Source: Anaerotignum sp.
GTDB taxonomy: Bacteria > Bacillota > Clostridia > Lachnospirales > Anaerotignaceae
DNA length: 33,669 nt
Reading direction: 5' to 3'
NCBI GenBank assembly: GCA_028710085.1
Contig: JAQUSU010000011.1
Coordinates: forward strand, 1-33,669
Positions 1-6,672 of the stretch are shown piece after piece (positions within the stretch are counted from its first letter, which is position 1; every line of letters begins with the position of its first letter). The position numbers and the translations under genes were made by a program. The notes below the pieces were generated by a model. That model was not told the DNA's origin, did no database searches, and saw nothing but the letters and a program-made list of their open reading frames with translations.

Positions 1-227
1 TGGAATACCTGACTGACCGTCTGCTGTTGCCTTTCGGTGCATTCTTTACAACCGTTTTTGTTGGTTGGATTTGGGGTACCGATAATGCAATTAAGGAAGC
101 AACCTCTGATGGAAAATACAAATTTGCTCTTGCTCCCGCTTGGGCATTCCTTGTAAAATTTGCGGCTCCTGTTGCTATCTTGTGCATCATCGTAGCCGGG
201 TTGCTCTTGGGTATGTCAATCGCTTAA
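1..227 (+). CDS. Sodium:neurotransmitter symporter family protein, C-terminal end (partial)
   Basis: The gene is open at the left edge of the window. The frame runs through the first bases without a start codon and stops at 225-227. About 75 residues are visible. They begin EYLTDRLLLPFGAFF, continue through FVGWIWG and end in a long hydrophobic helix. The family (NSS/SNF) imports amino acids or related solutes with Na+. Bacterial members typically end with a YLT(D)-LLLP-G segment, an F-GW-WG segment and a last transmembrane helix, which matches this fragment. A strong hairpin follows about 50 bases after the stop. The substrate cannot be inferred, because the binding-site helices are outside the window. 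An ORF call starting at the TTG codon at 27 would only be an artefact of the truncation. Confidence 0.8.
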   Translation, partial: EYLTDRLLLPFGAFFTTVFVGWIWGTDNAIKEATSDGKYKFALAPAWAFLVKFAAPVAILCIIVAGLLLGMSIA

Positions 228-277
228 TAACTAAGATAAATAACATTCGTTTTATCATAACAAACTAAAAAGAGTTT

Positions 278-310
278 AAAAGCGATAATCATAAATGATT
301 ATCGCTTTTT
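278..310 (+). terminator. Rho-independent terminator after the symporter gene
   Basis: A perfect 12-bp inverted repeat has arms AGCGATAATCAT (281-292) and ATGATTATCGCT (295-306). It is extended by A/T pairs and followed by a T-run on the plus strand. It lies about 50 bases after the symporter stop codon. Confidence 0.85.
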
Positions 311-348
311 CTTGTTTATCCCACTTCTATTACGCAGTTTTTCCATAC

Positions 349-387
349 AAAAAACGATAACGACTTTTACACTGTTATCGCTTTTTA
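349..387. terminator. Bidirectional terminator between convergent genes
   Basis: CGATAAC (355-361) pairs with GTTATCG (374-380) around a 12-base loop. There are A-runs on the left and T-runs on the right, so it can work in both directions. Read on the minus strand it ends in TTTTTT and lies about 30 bases after the mgtE stop. The stem sequence GCGATAA also occurs in the neighbouring terminator at 278-310. Confidence 0.7.
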
Positions 388-409
388 AAATAATTTCATA
401 TAGTGACCC

Positions 410-1762
410 TTATAAAATAAATAATGTTGCAATACTAAAATAAATTACTAGGGCAACAGCATCAACAACGGTTGAAATCAGTGGCCCCGCCATCATTGCA
501 GGGTCAAGCTTCAAAGCCTTCGCCAAAATTGGAAGAACACAACCAATGGTCTTTGCTAAAACAACAACCGCTGCCATACTAAGGGATACGCAAAGATCAA
601 TCCAAAATCCAGTGTCTCTATTGATTAAAGTCATCTTCAACATATTTAACAGGCCTAATGCAATACCACAAAGGACTCCTACACGAATTTCCTTCCAAAC
701 GACCTTAATCGCATCTCTTATATCAATTTCCCCCAAAGCCATACCACGAATAATCATTGTAGATGCCTGAGAACCGGCGTTTCCGCCTGTGCCTGTGATA
801 ATTGGAATAAAACCTGATAGCACCACTGCGATCTCTAAAAGATTATTATACCGAACAATGACGAAACTACTAAGCGTCCCCGAAATCATTAACACTGATA
901 GCCATGGAATTCTGTTTTTCGCAAGTACCATAACAGAAGTTTTTAAATATTCCTCATCAGATGGTAGCAACGCGGCCATTTTTTCCATATCTTCCGTTGT
1001 TTCTCGGTCAATTACGTCCACAATGTCATCAACGGTAATAATGCCAACCAAACGCCCTTCTGTGTCTGTAACAGGCAAAGCCATCCAGTTATATTTTTTA
1101 AAGCTGTTGGCTACTTCTTCCTGGTCGTCAGTTGTTAAAACAGAAACAACGTCTTCTTGCATCAGCTCTTCAATGGTTTCATCATCCGATGCACAAATCA
1201 GCGTTCGCAATGGCACAACGCCAATCAGATTTCTTTTATCATCTATCACATAGCATGTATAAATCGTTTCTTTATCCGTTCCCGTTCGCTTAATCTCCAT
1301 CATTGCATCGCCAACCGTGGTGCTGCTACGCAATTTTACAAACTCAATGGTCATTAGGCTGCCCGCTGAATTTTCCGGATAATTTAAAAAACGATTAATC
1401 AGTTTCCTTGTTTCTGCATCTGTATTGCGTAAAACCTTCTTTACTAGATTTGCAGGAGCCTCCTCCAAAAAATCCACGGTATCATCCAAAAACATCTCAT
1501 CCACAATATTACGAACCTCACGATCCGTAATTGAATGGGCAATATGCTCTTGGGTGTCGCTATCCATATAAGAAAAAACATCTGCCGCCATATCTTTTGT
1601 AAGCAAACGAAAAACGAAAAGCTGCTTTTCCGCAGTCAATTCTTCAAAATATTCTGCCACATTTGCAGGCTGCTCCGAGTTCAATTCTTCTTTCAATCGA
1701 GAATACTCCCCCGATTCTATCAGTTTATTTAAAAAATCAAATATTTCCTGCATTTCCTCCAT
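410..1762 (-). CDS. mgtE: Magnesium transporter MgtE
   Basis: MgtE is a homodimeric Mg2+-selective channel of the inner membrane, gated by its cytoplasmic domains. The protein of about 450 residues has the usual length and order. First comes an acidic helical N-domain (about residues 1-125, with repeated LLEE/DxxxFLEE-like helices). A CBS pair follows (about 130-250, ending in GRLVGIITVDDIVDVI), then a membrane domain of five hydrophobic helices. The membrane domain contains the conserved stretch TGTGGNAGSQAS, and an Asp in the last helix (STVVDAVAL) fits the family's pore-lining Asp. I chose the ATG at 1760-1762 because GGGGTG lies six bases upstream. The frame stays open ten codons further, but an upstream start would fall inside the terminator stem. 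The gene has its own promoter and an attenuator-like leader (see 1783-2028). Confidence 0.93.
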   Translation of the reverse strand: MEEMQEIFDFLNKLIESGEYSRLKEELNSEQPANVAEYFEELTAEKQLFVFRLLTKDMAADVFSYMDSDTQEHIAHSITDREVRNIVDEMFLDDTVDFLEEAPANLVKKVLRNTDAETRKLINRFLNYPENSAGSLMTIEFVKLRSSTTVGDAMMEIKRTGTDKETIYTCYVIDDKRNLIGVVPLRTLICASDDETIEELMQEDVVSVLTTDDQEEVANSFKKYNWMALPVTDTEGRLVGIITVDDIVDVIDRETTEDMEKMAALLPSDEEYLKTSVMVLAKNRIPWLSVLMISGTLSSFVIVRYNNLLEIAVVLSGFIPIITGTGGNAGSQASTMIIRGMALGEIDIRDAIKVVWKEIRVGVLCGIALGLLNMLKMTLINRDTGFWIDLCVSLSMAAVVVLAKTIGCVLPILAKALKLDPAMMAGPLISTVVDAVALVIYFSIATLFIL

Positions 1763-1782
1763 TGCCTTCACCCCGTTCCAAT

Positions 1783-1888
1783 AAAAAAACACGACTTATT
1801 TTCTGCAAATTCGCCGTGTGTTATCCGAAAAAGGGCATAAAAACCGAAGGGTCTAACTTAGAAAATGAAGCAAACCCAAACACACGAC
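1783..1888 (-). promoter_or_regulatory. Candidate transcription attenuator of mgtE (terminator/antiterminator pair)
   Basis: On the minus strand three segments compete. Arm 1 is GTCGTGTGTT (1888-1879), inside codons 23-26 of the leader ORF. Arm 2 is AACACACGGC (1822-1813). Arm 3 is GTCGTGT (1795-1789), overlapping a run of seven T (1789-1783). Arm 2 with arm 3 gives a 7-bp stem with one G-U pair, followed by the U-run: an intrinsic terminator ending 20 bases before the mgtE start. Arm 1 with arm 2 gives a 10-bp stem with one G-U pair, which destroys that terminator. The sequences are seen directly. That they regulate mgtE is inferred from the arrangement. I recognise no M-box riboswitch here. 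Confidence 0.65.
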
Positions 1889-1954
1889 AATGTTCAACTG
1901 ATACGTTCGATAACTCTCAGGCTCTAAAGGTATACTATCACTTTTGCCATCCAT
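1853..1954 (-). CDS. Putative 33-residue leader peptide upstream of mgtE
   Basis: A short ORF starts at ATG 1954-1952. AGAGGTGAT precedes it by six bases, which is an excellent ribosome-binding site. It stops at 1853 and sits about 40 bases below a strong promoter. The first half is MDGKSDSIPLEPES, with acidic residues at 2, 6, 11 and 13 and prolines at 9 and 12, including the string EPE. The second half is hydrophobic and low in charge. Codons 23-26 form one arm of the candidate antiterminator. Acidic and proline-rich starts such as that of the MgtL leader peptide of Salmonella are known to destabilise translating ribosomes at low Mg2+, which makes the location before a Mg2+ channel gene suggestive. 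It could instead be a small membrane protein in its own right. I know no homologue. Confidence 0.55.
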   Translation of the reverse strand: MDGKSDSIPLEPESYRTYQLNIVVCLGLLHFLS

Positions 1955-1999
1955 TTGAATCACCTCTGCTTTCGAATAATTTTTTTTATAGATAGTATT

Positions 2000-2028
2000 A
2001 GTATATTCTCGAATAATTTTAACGTCAA
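2000..2028 (-). promoter_or_regulatory. Sigma-A-type promoter for the leader ORF and mgtE
   Basis: TTGACG (2028-2023), a 17-base spacer and TATACT (2005-2000) are close to consensus. The predicted start near 1993 gives a leader of about 230 bases before mgtE. The 12-mer TCGAATAATTTT (plus-strand reading) occurs exactly twice, at 2009-2020 inside the promoter spacer and at 1972-1983 in the transcribed leader. It may be a protein-binding site. Confidence 0.75.
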
Positions 2029-2125
2029 CACCCTTTGTGTAAAATCTTTGAAAACTTTTTTCTTTTCCCACAAAAAAATGTTCCCCTTGTACAAAACAAA
2101 TTCCGCCAGTGGCAAAGGGTATCCC

Positions 2126-3475
2126 TTAATATTTTTTCAAAAAGTTTCCAAATTTTGTATACTGCCCCAGCCAAGTTAAATCCACAATCCCCGTAGGGCC
2201 ATTTCTTTGTTTCGCAATGATTAATTCCCCTTGATTCTTTTTTTCAGTATCAGGAAAATAATATTCATCCCGATAAAGAAACGACACAACGTCAGCATCC
2301 TGCTCTATAGCACCGGATTCACGCAAGTCGGAAAGCATGGGTCTATGATCACTTCTTTGCTCGCAAGCACGGCTAAGCTGGGATAAAGCAACCAAGGGGG
2401 CTTCCATCTCACGGGCAATGGCTTTTAAATTACGGGAAATCTCCGAAATTTCCTGCTGTCTGGAATCGGTTCTGCCATTTCCGCTCATCAGCTGTAAGTA
2501 ATCGATAACAATCAGCCCCAGCCCCTTTTCTGCCTTTAACCGACGGCATTTGGAACGCACATCCATAGGAGAAATGCCCGGGGTATCATCAATATAAATC
2601 GGTGCTTGAGAAAGCGGGCCCATTGCCCGAATTAGGTCTTCCCAATCCTTATCATTCAGTTCCCCCGTTCTTAGCTTTTGGGCATCTAGCATTGCTTCCG
2701 AACAGAGCATACGGTTTACCAACTGCTCTCGGCTCATTTCCAACGAAAACACAGCCACAGGAATATTACTTCTAATCGCCACATTTTGTATGATATTTAA
2801 GGCAAAGGCAGTCTTTCCCATAGACGGACGGGCAGCCAAAAGAATCAAATCCGATTTTTGCAGCCCAGCCGTTTTCGCATCAAAATCAACAAAGCCTGTA
2901 GGCACACCGGTCAGCTTCCCCTTGGAGCGATAAATATCCTCAATTTTTTCAATGGAATCAACCGCAATATCACGAATATGATGAAACTCCTCTGTATGGC
3001 GCTTCTGCATAATTTCAAAAATGCTTTTTTCTGCGTGCTCCATGATGCTATTAATGGGTTCTTTTCCATCATAACTCATTTGGGAGATATTCCCCGCTGT
3101 GCTGATTAATCTGCGTAAAACAGATTTCTCTTCCACAATGGCCGCATAATGGCGCACATTGACGGAGCTGCCCACCGCAGTGGAAAGGGTAGCCAAAAAT
3201 GGCACGCCGCCCACCTGTTCAAAAACGCCCTTTTCCTCCAACTTGTTTTTCACTGTAACTACATCAATGGGCGCCGCGGAGCGATACAGCTCTTGTGCGG
3301 CCTCAAAAACCATTCTATGGTCAGGACGGTAAAAATCCTCCCCCGAGAGAACCTCTAGGGCAAGAGACGCTGCCTCCCTGTCCAAAAACATAGAGCCTAA
3401 TACAGCTTGTTCTGCTGTTTCATCATAGGGCGGCACGCCACGGATATTTTCATTTTGCTTTTCTTTTGGTTCCAT
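2126..3475 (-). CDS. dnaB: Replicative DNA helicase DnaB
   Basis: DnaB is the hexameric 5'-3' helicase that unwinds the replication fork and recruits primase (called DnaC in Bacillus). The 449-residue product has the N-terminal DnaB domain (PPYDETAEQAVLGSM at about 15-29), a linker, and the RecA-like C-domain. Walker A is ARPSMGKT (215-222), Walker B is LIVIDYLQLM (321-330), and the later motif DLRESGAIEQDAD (383-395) is intact. The ATG has GGAGGCGG upstream. It is the last gene of the MazG-like-gdpP-rplI-dnaB run, 20 bases after rplI. This order is shared with Bacillus (yybT-rplI-dnaC). No intein or other insertion interrupts the domain. Confidence 0.96.
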   Translation of the reverse strand: MEPKEKQNENIRGVPPYDETAEQAVLGSMFLDREAASLALEVLSGEDFYRPDHRMVFEAAQELYRSAAPIDVVTVKNKLEEKGVFEQVGGVPFLATLSTAVGSSVNVRHYAAIVEEKSVLRRLISTAGNISQMSYDGKEPINSIMEHAEKSIFEIMQKRHTEEFHHIRDIAVDSIEKIEDIYRSKGKLTGVPTGFVDFDAKTAGLQKSDLILLAARPSMGKTAFALNIIQNVAIRSNIPVAVFSLEMSREQLVNRMLCSEAMLDAQKLRTGELNDKDWEDLIRAMGPLSQAPIYIDDTPGISPMDVRSKCRRLKAEKGLGLIVIDYLQLMSGNGRTDSRQQEISEISRNLKAIAREMEAPLVALSQLSRACEQRSDHRPMLSDLRESGAIEQDADVVSFLYRDEYYFPDTEKKNQGELIIAKQRNGPTGIVDLTWLGQYTKFGNFLKKY

Positions 3476-3495
3476 GTATTCCGCCTCCGCTGTGA

Positions 3496-3942
3496 TTAAG
3501 CTTCCACAATTTTAACTAAAACCTCTGCTGTTACCTTAGGATGCAGCTTGATTGTAGCCGTTCTTTCCCCCAGCATTTTAATGGGATCACCGATGGAAAC
3601 CTTCTTTTTGTCAATATCCAGCTTTGTTTGCTCCACAATTGCATCCGCTACTTCCTTATTGGTAACAGAACCGAATAATTTTCCGTTTCCGCCTGTTTTC
3701 ACCTTAATGGTAACCACTCGTTCCTTGAAAGCATCCGCAATTTGCTGTGCACTTTGCAGCTCATCTTGTTTGCGTTTTTCTTCGGATTTTTGTTTTAGCT
3801 CATAATCATTTAAATTTGCCTTTGTTGCTTCCACAGCCAATTTTTTGGGCAGTAAAAAATTCTTCGCATAGCCCTCGCTGGCGTTAATTAAATCGCCCTT
3901 TTTCCCAACACTTTTTACATCTTGCAATAAAATCACTTTCAT
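3496..3942 (-). CDS. rplI: 50S ribosomal protein L9
   Basis: L9 binds domain V of 23S rRNA near the L1 stalk and helps limit frameshifting. The 148-residue protein is full length. It carries the N-domain signature MKVILLQDVKSVGKKGDL followed by NASEGYAKNFLLPK, then a long charged helix (about 45-75) and a C-domain ending in VTAEVLVKIVEA. The start is one base after the gdpP stop codon, and its GGAGGA ribosome-binding site lies in the last gdpP codons, so translation is probably coupled. Confidence 0.96.
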   Translation of the reverse strand: MKVILLQDVKSVGKKGDLINASEGYAKNFLLPKKLAVEATKANLNDYELKQKSEEKRKQDELQSAQQIADAFKERVVTIKVKTGGNGKLFGSVTNKEVADAIVEQTKLDIDKKKVSIGDPIKMLGERTATIKLHPKVTAEVLVKIVEA

Positions 3943-3943
3943 A

Positions 3944-5914
3944 TTATGCTTCCTCCTCCAAATATTCTTGAATGGCGTAGCGTATCTTCTCTTTCGCTTC
4001 CTCTAAGGTGCAATCTTGAAGCTGACCACCCGAAACCGTAAGATGGCCGCCGCCGCCTAATCTTTCCATAATTCTTTGAACATTAATATCCCCAAAGCTG
4101 CGGGCACTGATATAAACAGTATTTCCTACCTTGCAGCACACAAAAGAGGCCTTAATTCCTGTCACATTCATTAAATCATCCGCCGCCTGGGCCGCTGTCA
4201 GCGTTGAATTTTCAACATTGGCAGGGCAAACGGAAATTGCGATATTATCCATAAACAGCTCCGCATCTCTCACCGCAGTAGCCTTTGCTTTATATGCATC
4301 CATATCATTTTGGAAAAGCAGTCTTACACGAATGCTATCCGCACCGTTACGACGTAAAAATCCTGCCGTCTCAAAGGTAATCGCCCCTGTTTTCACACAG
4401 AAATTTTTAGTATCCACCGTTATGCCGGCCAAAAGAGCATCCGCTTCAATGTTTGTCAGCCTTACCTTCTTGCCAATATGCTGAATCATCTCCGTAATCA
4501 GCTCCGAAGTGGAGGAGGCATATGCCTCATGATAGACCAAAACCGCCTGCTCAATTGCATCCGCACTTTTTCTATGATGGTCAAAGAGGACAATTCTTTT
4601 TGCCGCTTCCAATACCGGTAAACTTTCCACCATACTTTTTCTGTTGGTATCTACCACAATGACTAAGGTTTTATCATCCATCATTTTTAAGGCTTCACCG
4701 GTTTTTACCGTTAGGTTTGCAAAATTGCCGCTTTTCTCCATTTTATCCCAAAGCCTGCGGATACCCACCCCAACTTCATTCATGACAATATTGCTTTTTT
4801 TATCCATAGCCCTTGCAATGGCACAAATGCCCATGCAAGCACCCATACTATCCAAATCTCCATTTTTATGTCCCATAACCAGAATTCCAGAAGATTCACC
4901 CATGAGATCCCAAAGGGCATCCGCCTTAATTCTGGCACGAATTCTGGCATTGCGTCCCATTTCGCCAGCTTTTCCACCGAAAAAGAGGTACTTTTCGCCT
5001 TCCTTCATTACCACCTGATCTCCGCCTCTGCCTAAAGCCAAGTCAACGGCAGCCTTCGCATTTTGCATCGCCGCCTCCAGGGAGTTTTCGCCACACCCAA
5101 TCCCCATGCTGATGGTAACAGGAATATGGTCGCCAACACTAATTTCTCGAATATCATTTAAAAACTCAAATTTCTTTTCCTTTAATTGTACTAGCATGCC
5201 TTTTTTTAGCAAAAAGAAATAGCGATCCTTCTCAAGCTTTCTGATAACACCATCCACATCCTGCGCCAGCTGATTTAATTTTCTATCAATTAGGGCTGAT
5301 AAAATCGGCCAACGGGTTTCGTCCAGATTGTCCACCACTTCTTCGTAATTATCCAAAAAAATCATGCCTACAATCGTCTGTTGATCCTCCAAAAGCTTTG
5401 TCATCTGCTGTTTTTCAGTCACATCCACCAGAGTCATAGTTAAAACAGTACCAACGGCGCCGTTTTCCTCAACCACGTCACAATGATCCAGTGTACCTTC
5501 GAAAAATTTCTCGCCAACTTGAAGCAATGTTTTTTCGCCTTCGCCACTATGTCGTAGTAATTTTTCCACAGACAGCTTTGCTTCCTCAATGTTGGTATAA
5601 ACCTCAGCAAATTTATGATTGTACATCAGTATGTGTCCACGAATATCCAAAACCGCATAGGGAATCGGTAAATTATGAGGAATTTGAAAATTCCCCTGCA
5701 ACACTGTGGTATCCAAAAAAGATGGGGGTTCTTCCTTGTCCGCTTCAAAGGGAGCGTGCAACTCCTTTAACGCCGGCCAGCCAAAAAAAACAGCTGCTCC
5801 GCCGATCAATGCGCCAATTCCAAGGTAAATATCTACCAAGGCACAAACAAGAACTATAATCCCCATGGATATACTAGACAGGATTACTTTGTCACGCTTT
5901 TTTAATATAAACAT
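3944..5914 (-). CDS. gdpP: Cyclic-di-AMP phosphodiesterase GdpP (DHH family, YybT type)
   Basis: GdpP hydrolyses c-di-AMP to pApA and so sets the level of a messenger that controls K+ and osmolyte uptake and cell-wall stress. The 656 residues follow the standard plan. There are two membrane helices at about 12-45, a PAS-like domain at about 75-165, and a degenerate GGDEF domain at about 175-305 without an intact GGDEF motif, as usual for the family. A DHH-DHHA1 phosphodiesterase module follows at about 340-656. Metal and catalytic residues are visible: H349 and the DLDS motif starting at D353, VDTN starting at D422, DHH at 445-447, and GGGGH (619-623). The start ATG has GGAGG seven bases upstream. 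It is followed directly by rplI and preceded by the MazG-like gene 28 bases away. Confidence 0.95.
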   Translation of the reverse strand: MFILKKRDKVILSSISMGIIVLVCALVDIYLGIGALIGGAAVFFGWPALKELHAPFEADKEEPPSFLDTTVLQGNFQIPHNLPIPYAVLDIRGHILMYNHKFAEVYTNIEEAKLSVEKLLRHSGEGEKTLLQVGEKFFEGTLDHCDVVEENGAVGTVLTMTLVDVTEKQQMTKLLEDQQTIVGMIFLDNYEEVVDNLDETRWPILSALIDRKLNQLAQDVDGVIRKLEKDRYFFLLKKGMLVQLKEKKFEFLNDIREISVGDHIPVTISMGIGCGENSLEAAMQNAKAAVDLALGRGGDQVVMKEGEKYLFFGGKAGEMGRNARIRARIKADALWDLMGESSGILVMGHKNGDLDSMGACMGICAIARAMDKKSNIVMNEVGVGIRRLWDKMEKSGNFANLTVKTGEALKMMDDKTLVIVVDTNRKSMVESLPVLEAAKRIVLFDHHRKSADAIEQAVLVYHEAYASSTSELITEMIQHIGKKVRLTNIEADALLAGITVDTKNFCVKTGAITFETAGFLRRNGADSIRVRLLFQNDMDAYKAKATAVRDAELFMDNIAISVCPANVENSTLTAAQAADDLMNVTGIKASFVCCKVGNTVYISARSFGDINVQRIMERLGGGGHLTVSGGQLQDCTLEEAKEKIRYAIQEYLEEEA

Positions 5915-5942
5915 TTATATGCCTCCAAACCAAACAGTTCTC

Positions 5943-6251
5943 TCACATCTTAAGCCCCAGCTCCCGGTGCAATTCCAAAAGAGAAGTTTTCCATTCAGGT
6001 CTTTCTTCTTGCAAAAGCCCAAGCTTCAATTTTGCCACAGCTTTTTGATCAAGGGTTTCTTTAGAAATTCCCATTCTTGCCGCTAAAAGATACATTACAA
6101 TCTCCAACTCAGCCAATATCTCTGCTTTTTCTGCTTTCGCTGCATTTTCTTGCATTGCCGTGAAAAACTGAGAAACTGCTGATAGCATCTGGCATTGCAG
6201 ATTTTCAGTCATTTTTATATTCTTCGCAATATCGAAATCCTTACCTTCCAT
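5943..6251 (-). CDS. MazG-like family protein
   Basis: This is a small (102 residues) mostly helical protein beginning MEGKDFDIAKNIKMTENLQ, with an EILAELEIVMYLLAARMGI core and a C-terminal KLKLGLLQEER segment. The DIAKN start, the conserved hydrophobic core helix and the KLKL segment resemble the small clostridial MazG-like proteins (PF12643) often found just upstream of gdpP. That assignment is from memory of the family, without an alignment. MazG proteins remove pyrophosphate from NTPs, but this short form lacks a clear EExxE metal site, so catalytic activity is doubtful. The ribosome-binding site is AGGAGG, and the gene is first in the operon. Confidence 0.6.
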   Translation of the reverse strand: MEGKDFDIAKNIKMTENLQCQMLSAVSQFFTAMQENAAKAEKAEILAELEIVMYLLAARMGISKETLDQKAVAKLKLGLLQEERPEWKTSLLELHRELGLKM

Positions 6252-6301
6252 TCAAAAACCGCCTCCTAACAGATGGTTTTAGTTATTATCTGCAATGATA
6301 T

Positions 6302-6330
6302 ATTATACCATAAACTTTCGTCTTTCTCAA
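6302..6330 (-). promoter_or_regulatory. Sigma-A-type promoter of the MazG-like-gdpP-rplI-dnaB operon
   Basis: TTGAGA (6330-6325), a 17-base spacer and TATAAT (6307-6302) lie about 50 bases upstream of the first gene. This is a near-consensus match. Confidence 0.8.
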
Positions 6331-6415
6331 TATGAAAGTGCCTTTTCAAGAAATCGGAAAAATCAAAATGAGTTCAGCCTGTAATCAAAAAATTTTCATC
6401 TCATGGAAAAACAAG

Positions 6416-6436
6416 GGTGTCGACTTTGTCGGCACC
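6416..6436. repeat. GGTGTCGAC hairpin, copy 1 of 3
   Basis: GGTGTCGAC and GTCGGCACC pair around a TTT loop, with one G-U pair. Nearly identical hairpins occur at 6611-6637 and 26006-26032. Copies 1 and 2 bracket the multi-hairpin repeat at 6451-6600. Confidence 0.7.
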
Positions 6437-6450
6437 TCAGTGTGTCGAAA

Positions 6451-6600
6451 AAGTCAAAACCTTAAGGGCTTTGCCCTCAAACACCCACAAGGGTTTCACC
6501 CTTGACCCTTTAGAAACCGCATAAATATGCGGTTTAAATAAAAGTTTTTGGTCTTGCTTTTTTCAAAAAGCAAGCAGGTTTGGGCGGCGCCCAAGGTTTT
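6451..6600. repeat. Multi-hairpin dispersed repeat, copy 1
   Basis: The 421-base gene-free stretch 6252-6672 holds this element, two flanking hairpins and the gdpP operon promoter. The element is a string of short inverted repeats: AGGGC-TTT-GCCCT, AAGGGT-TTC-ACCCTT, AAACCGCATA-aa-TATGCGGTTT (6514-6535), a CTTGCTTTTT/AAAAAGCAAG pair, and GGGCGGCGCCC. About 150 bases are nearly identical to 31158-31373, and a decayed copy lies at 29671-29793. It has no convincing coding content. Function is unknown; it could be a miniature mobile element or a structured RNA or terminator module. Confidence 0.8.
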
Positions 6601-6610
6601 TCTACAATTT

Positions 6611-6637
6611 AAGGGTGTCGATTTTGTCGACACCCTT
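6611..6637 (-). terminator. GGGTGTCGA hairpin, copy 2 of 3, terminator-like end of the MoxR-DUF58 operon
   Basis: A perfect 11-bp stem, AAGGGTGTCGA (6611-6621) with TCGACACCCTT (6627-6637), lies 35 bases after the DUF58 gene stop. There is no long U-run on the minus strand, so termination is plausible, not certain. Confidence 0.5.
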
Positions 6638-6672
6638 AAAGTATAACCATTTTCCCTAAACTGTACCAGCCC

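Noticed and set aside
1762..1993. M-box (Mg2+) riboswitch upstream of mgtE
   Set aside because: The leader is mostly occupied by the small ORF, and I could not recognise the multi-helix M-box core. A covariance search would be needed to exclude it formally.
1853..2071. 72-codon minus-strand frame containing the leader ORF
   Set aside because: The upstream half covers the promoter and would start before the transcription start; only the 33-codon part with a Shine-Dalgarno site is kept.
3944..5914. Degenerate GGDEF domain in GdpP as a sign of gene decay
   Set aside because: Loss of the GGDEF motif is normal in this family; the DHH catalytic residues are intact.
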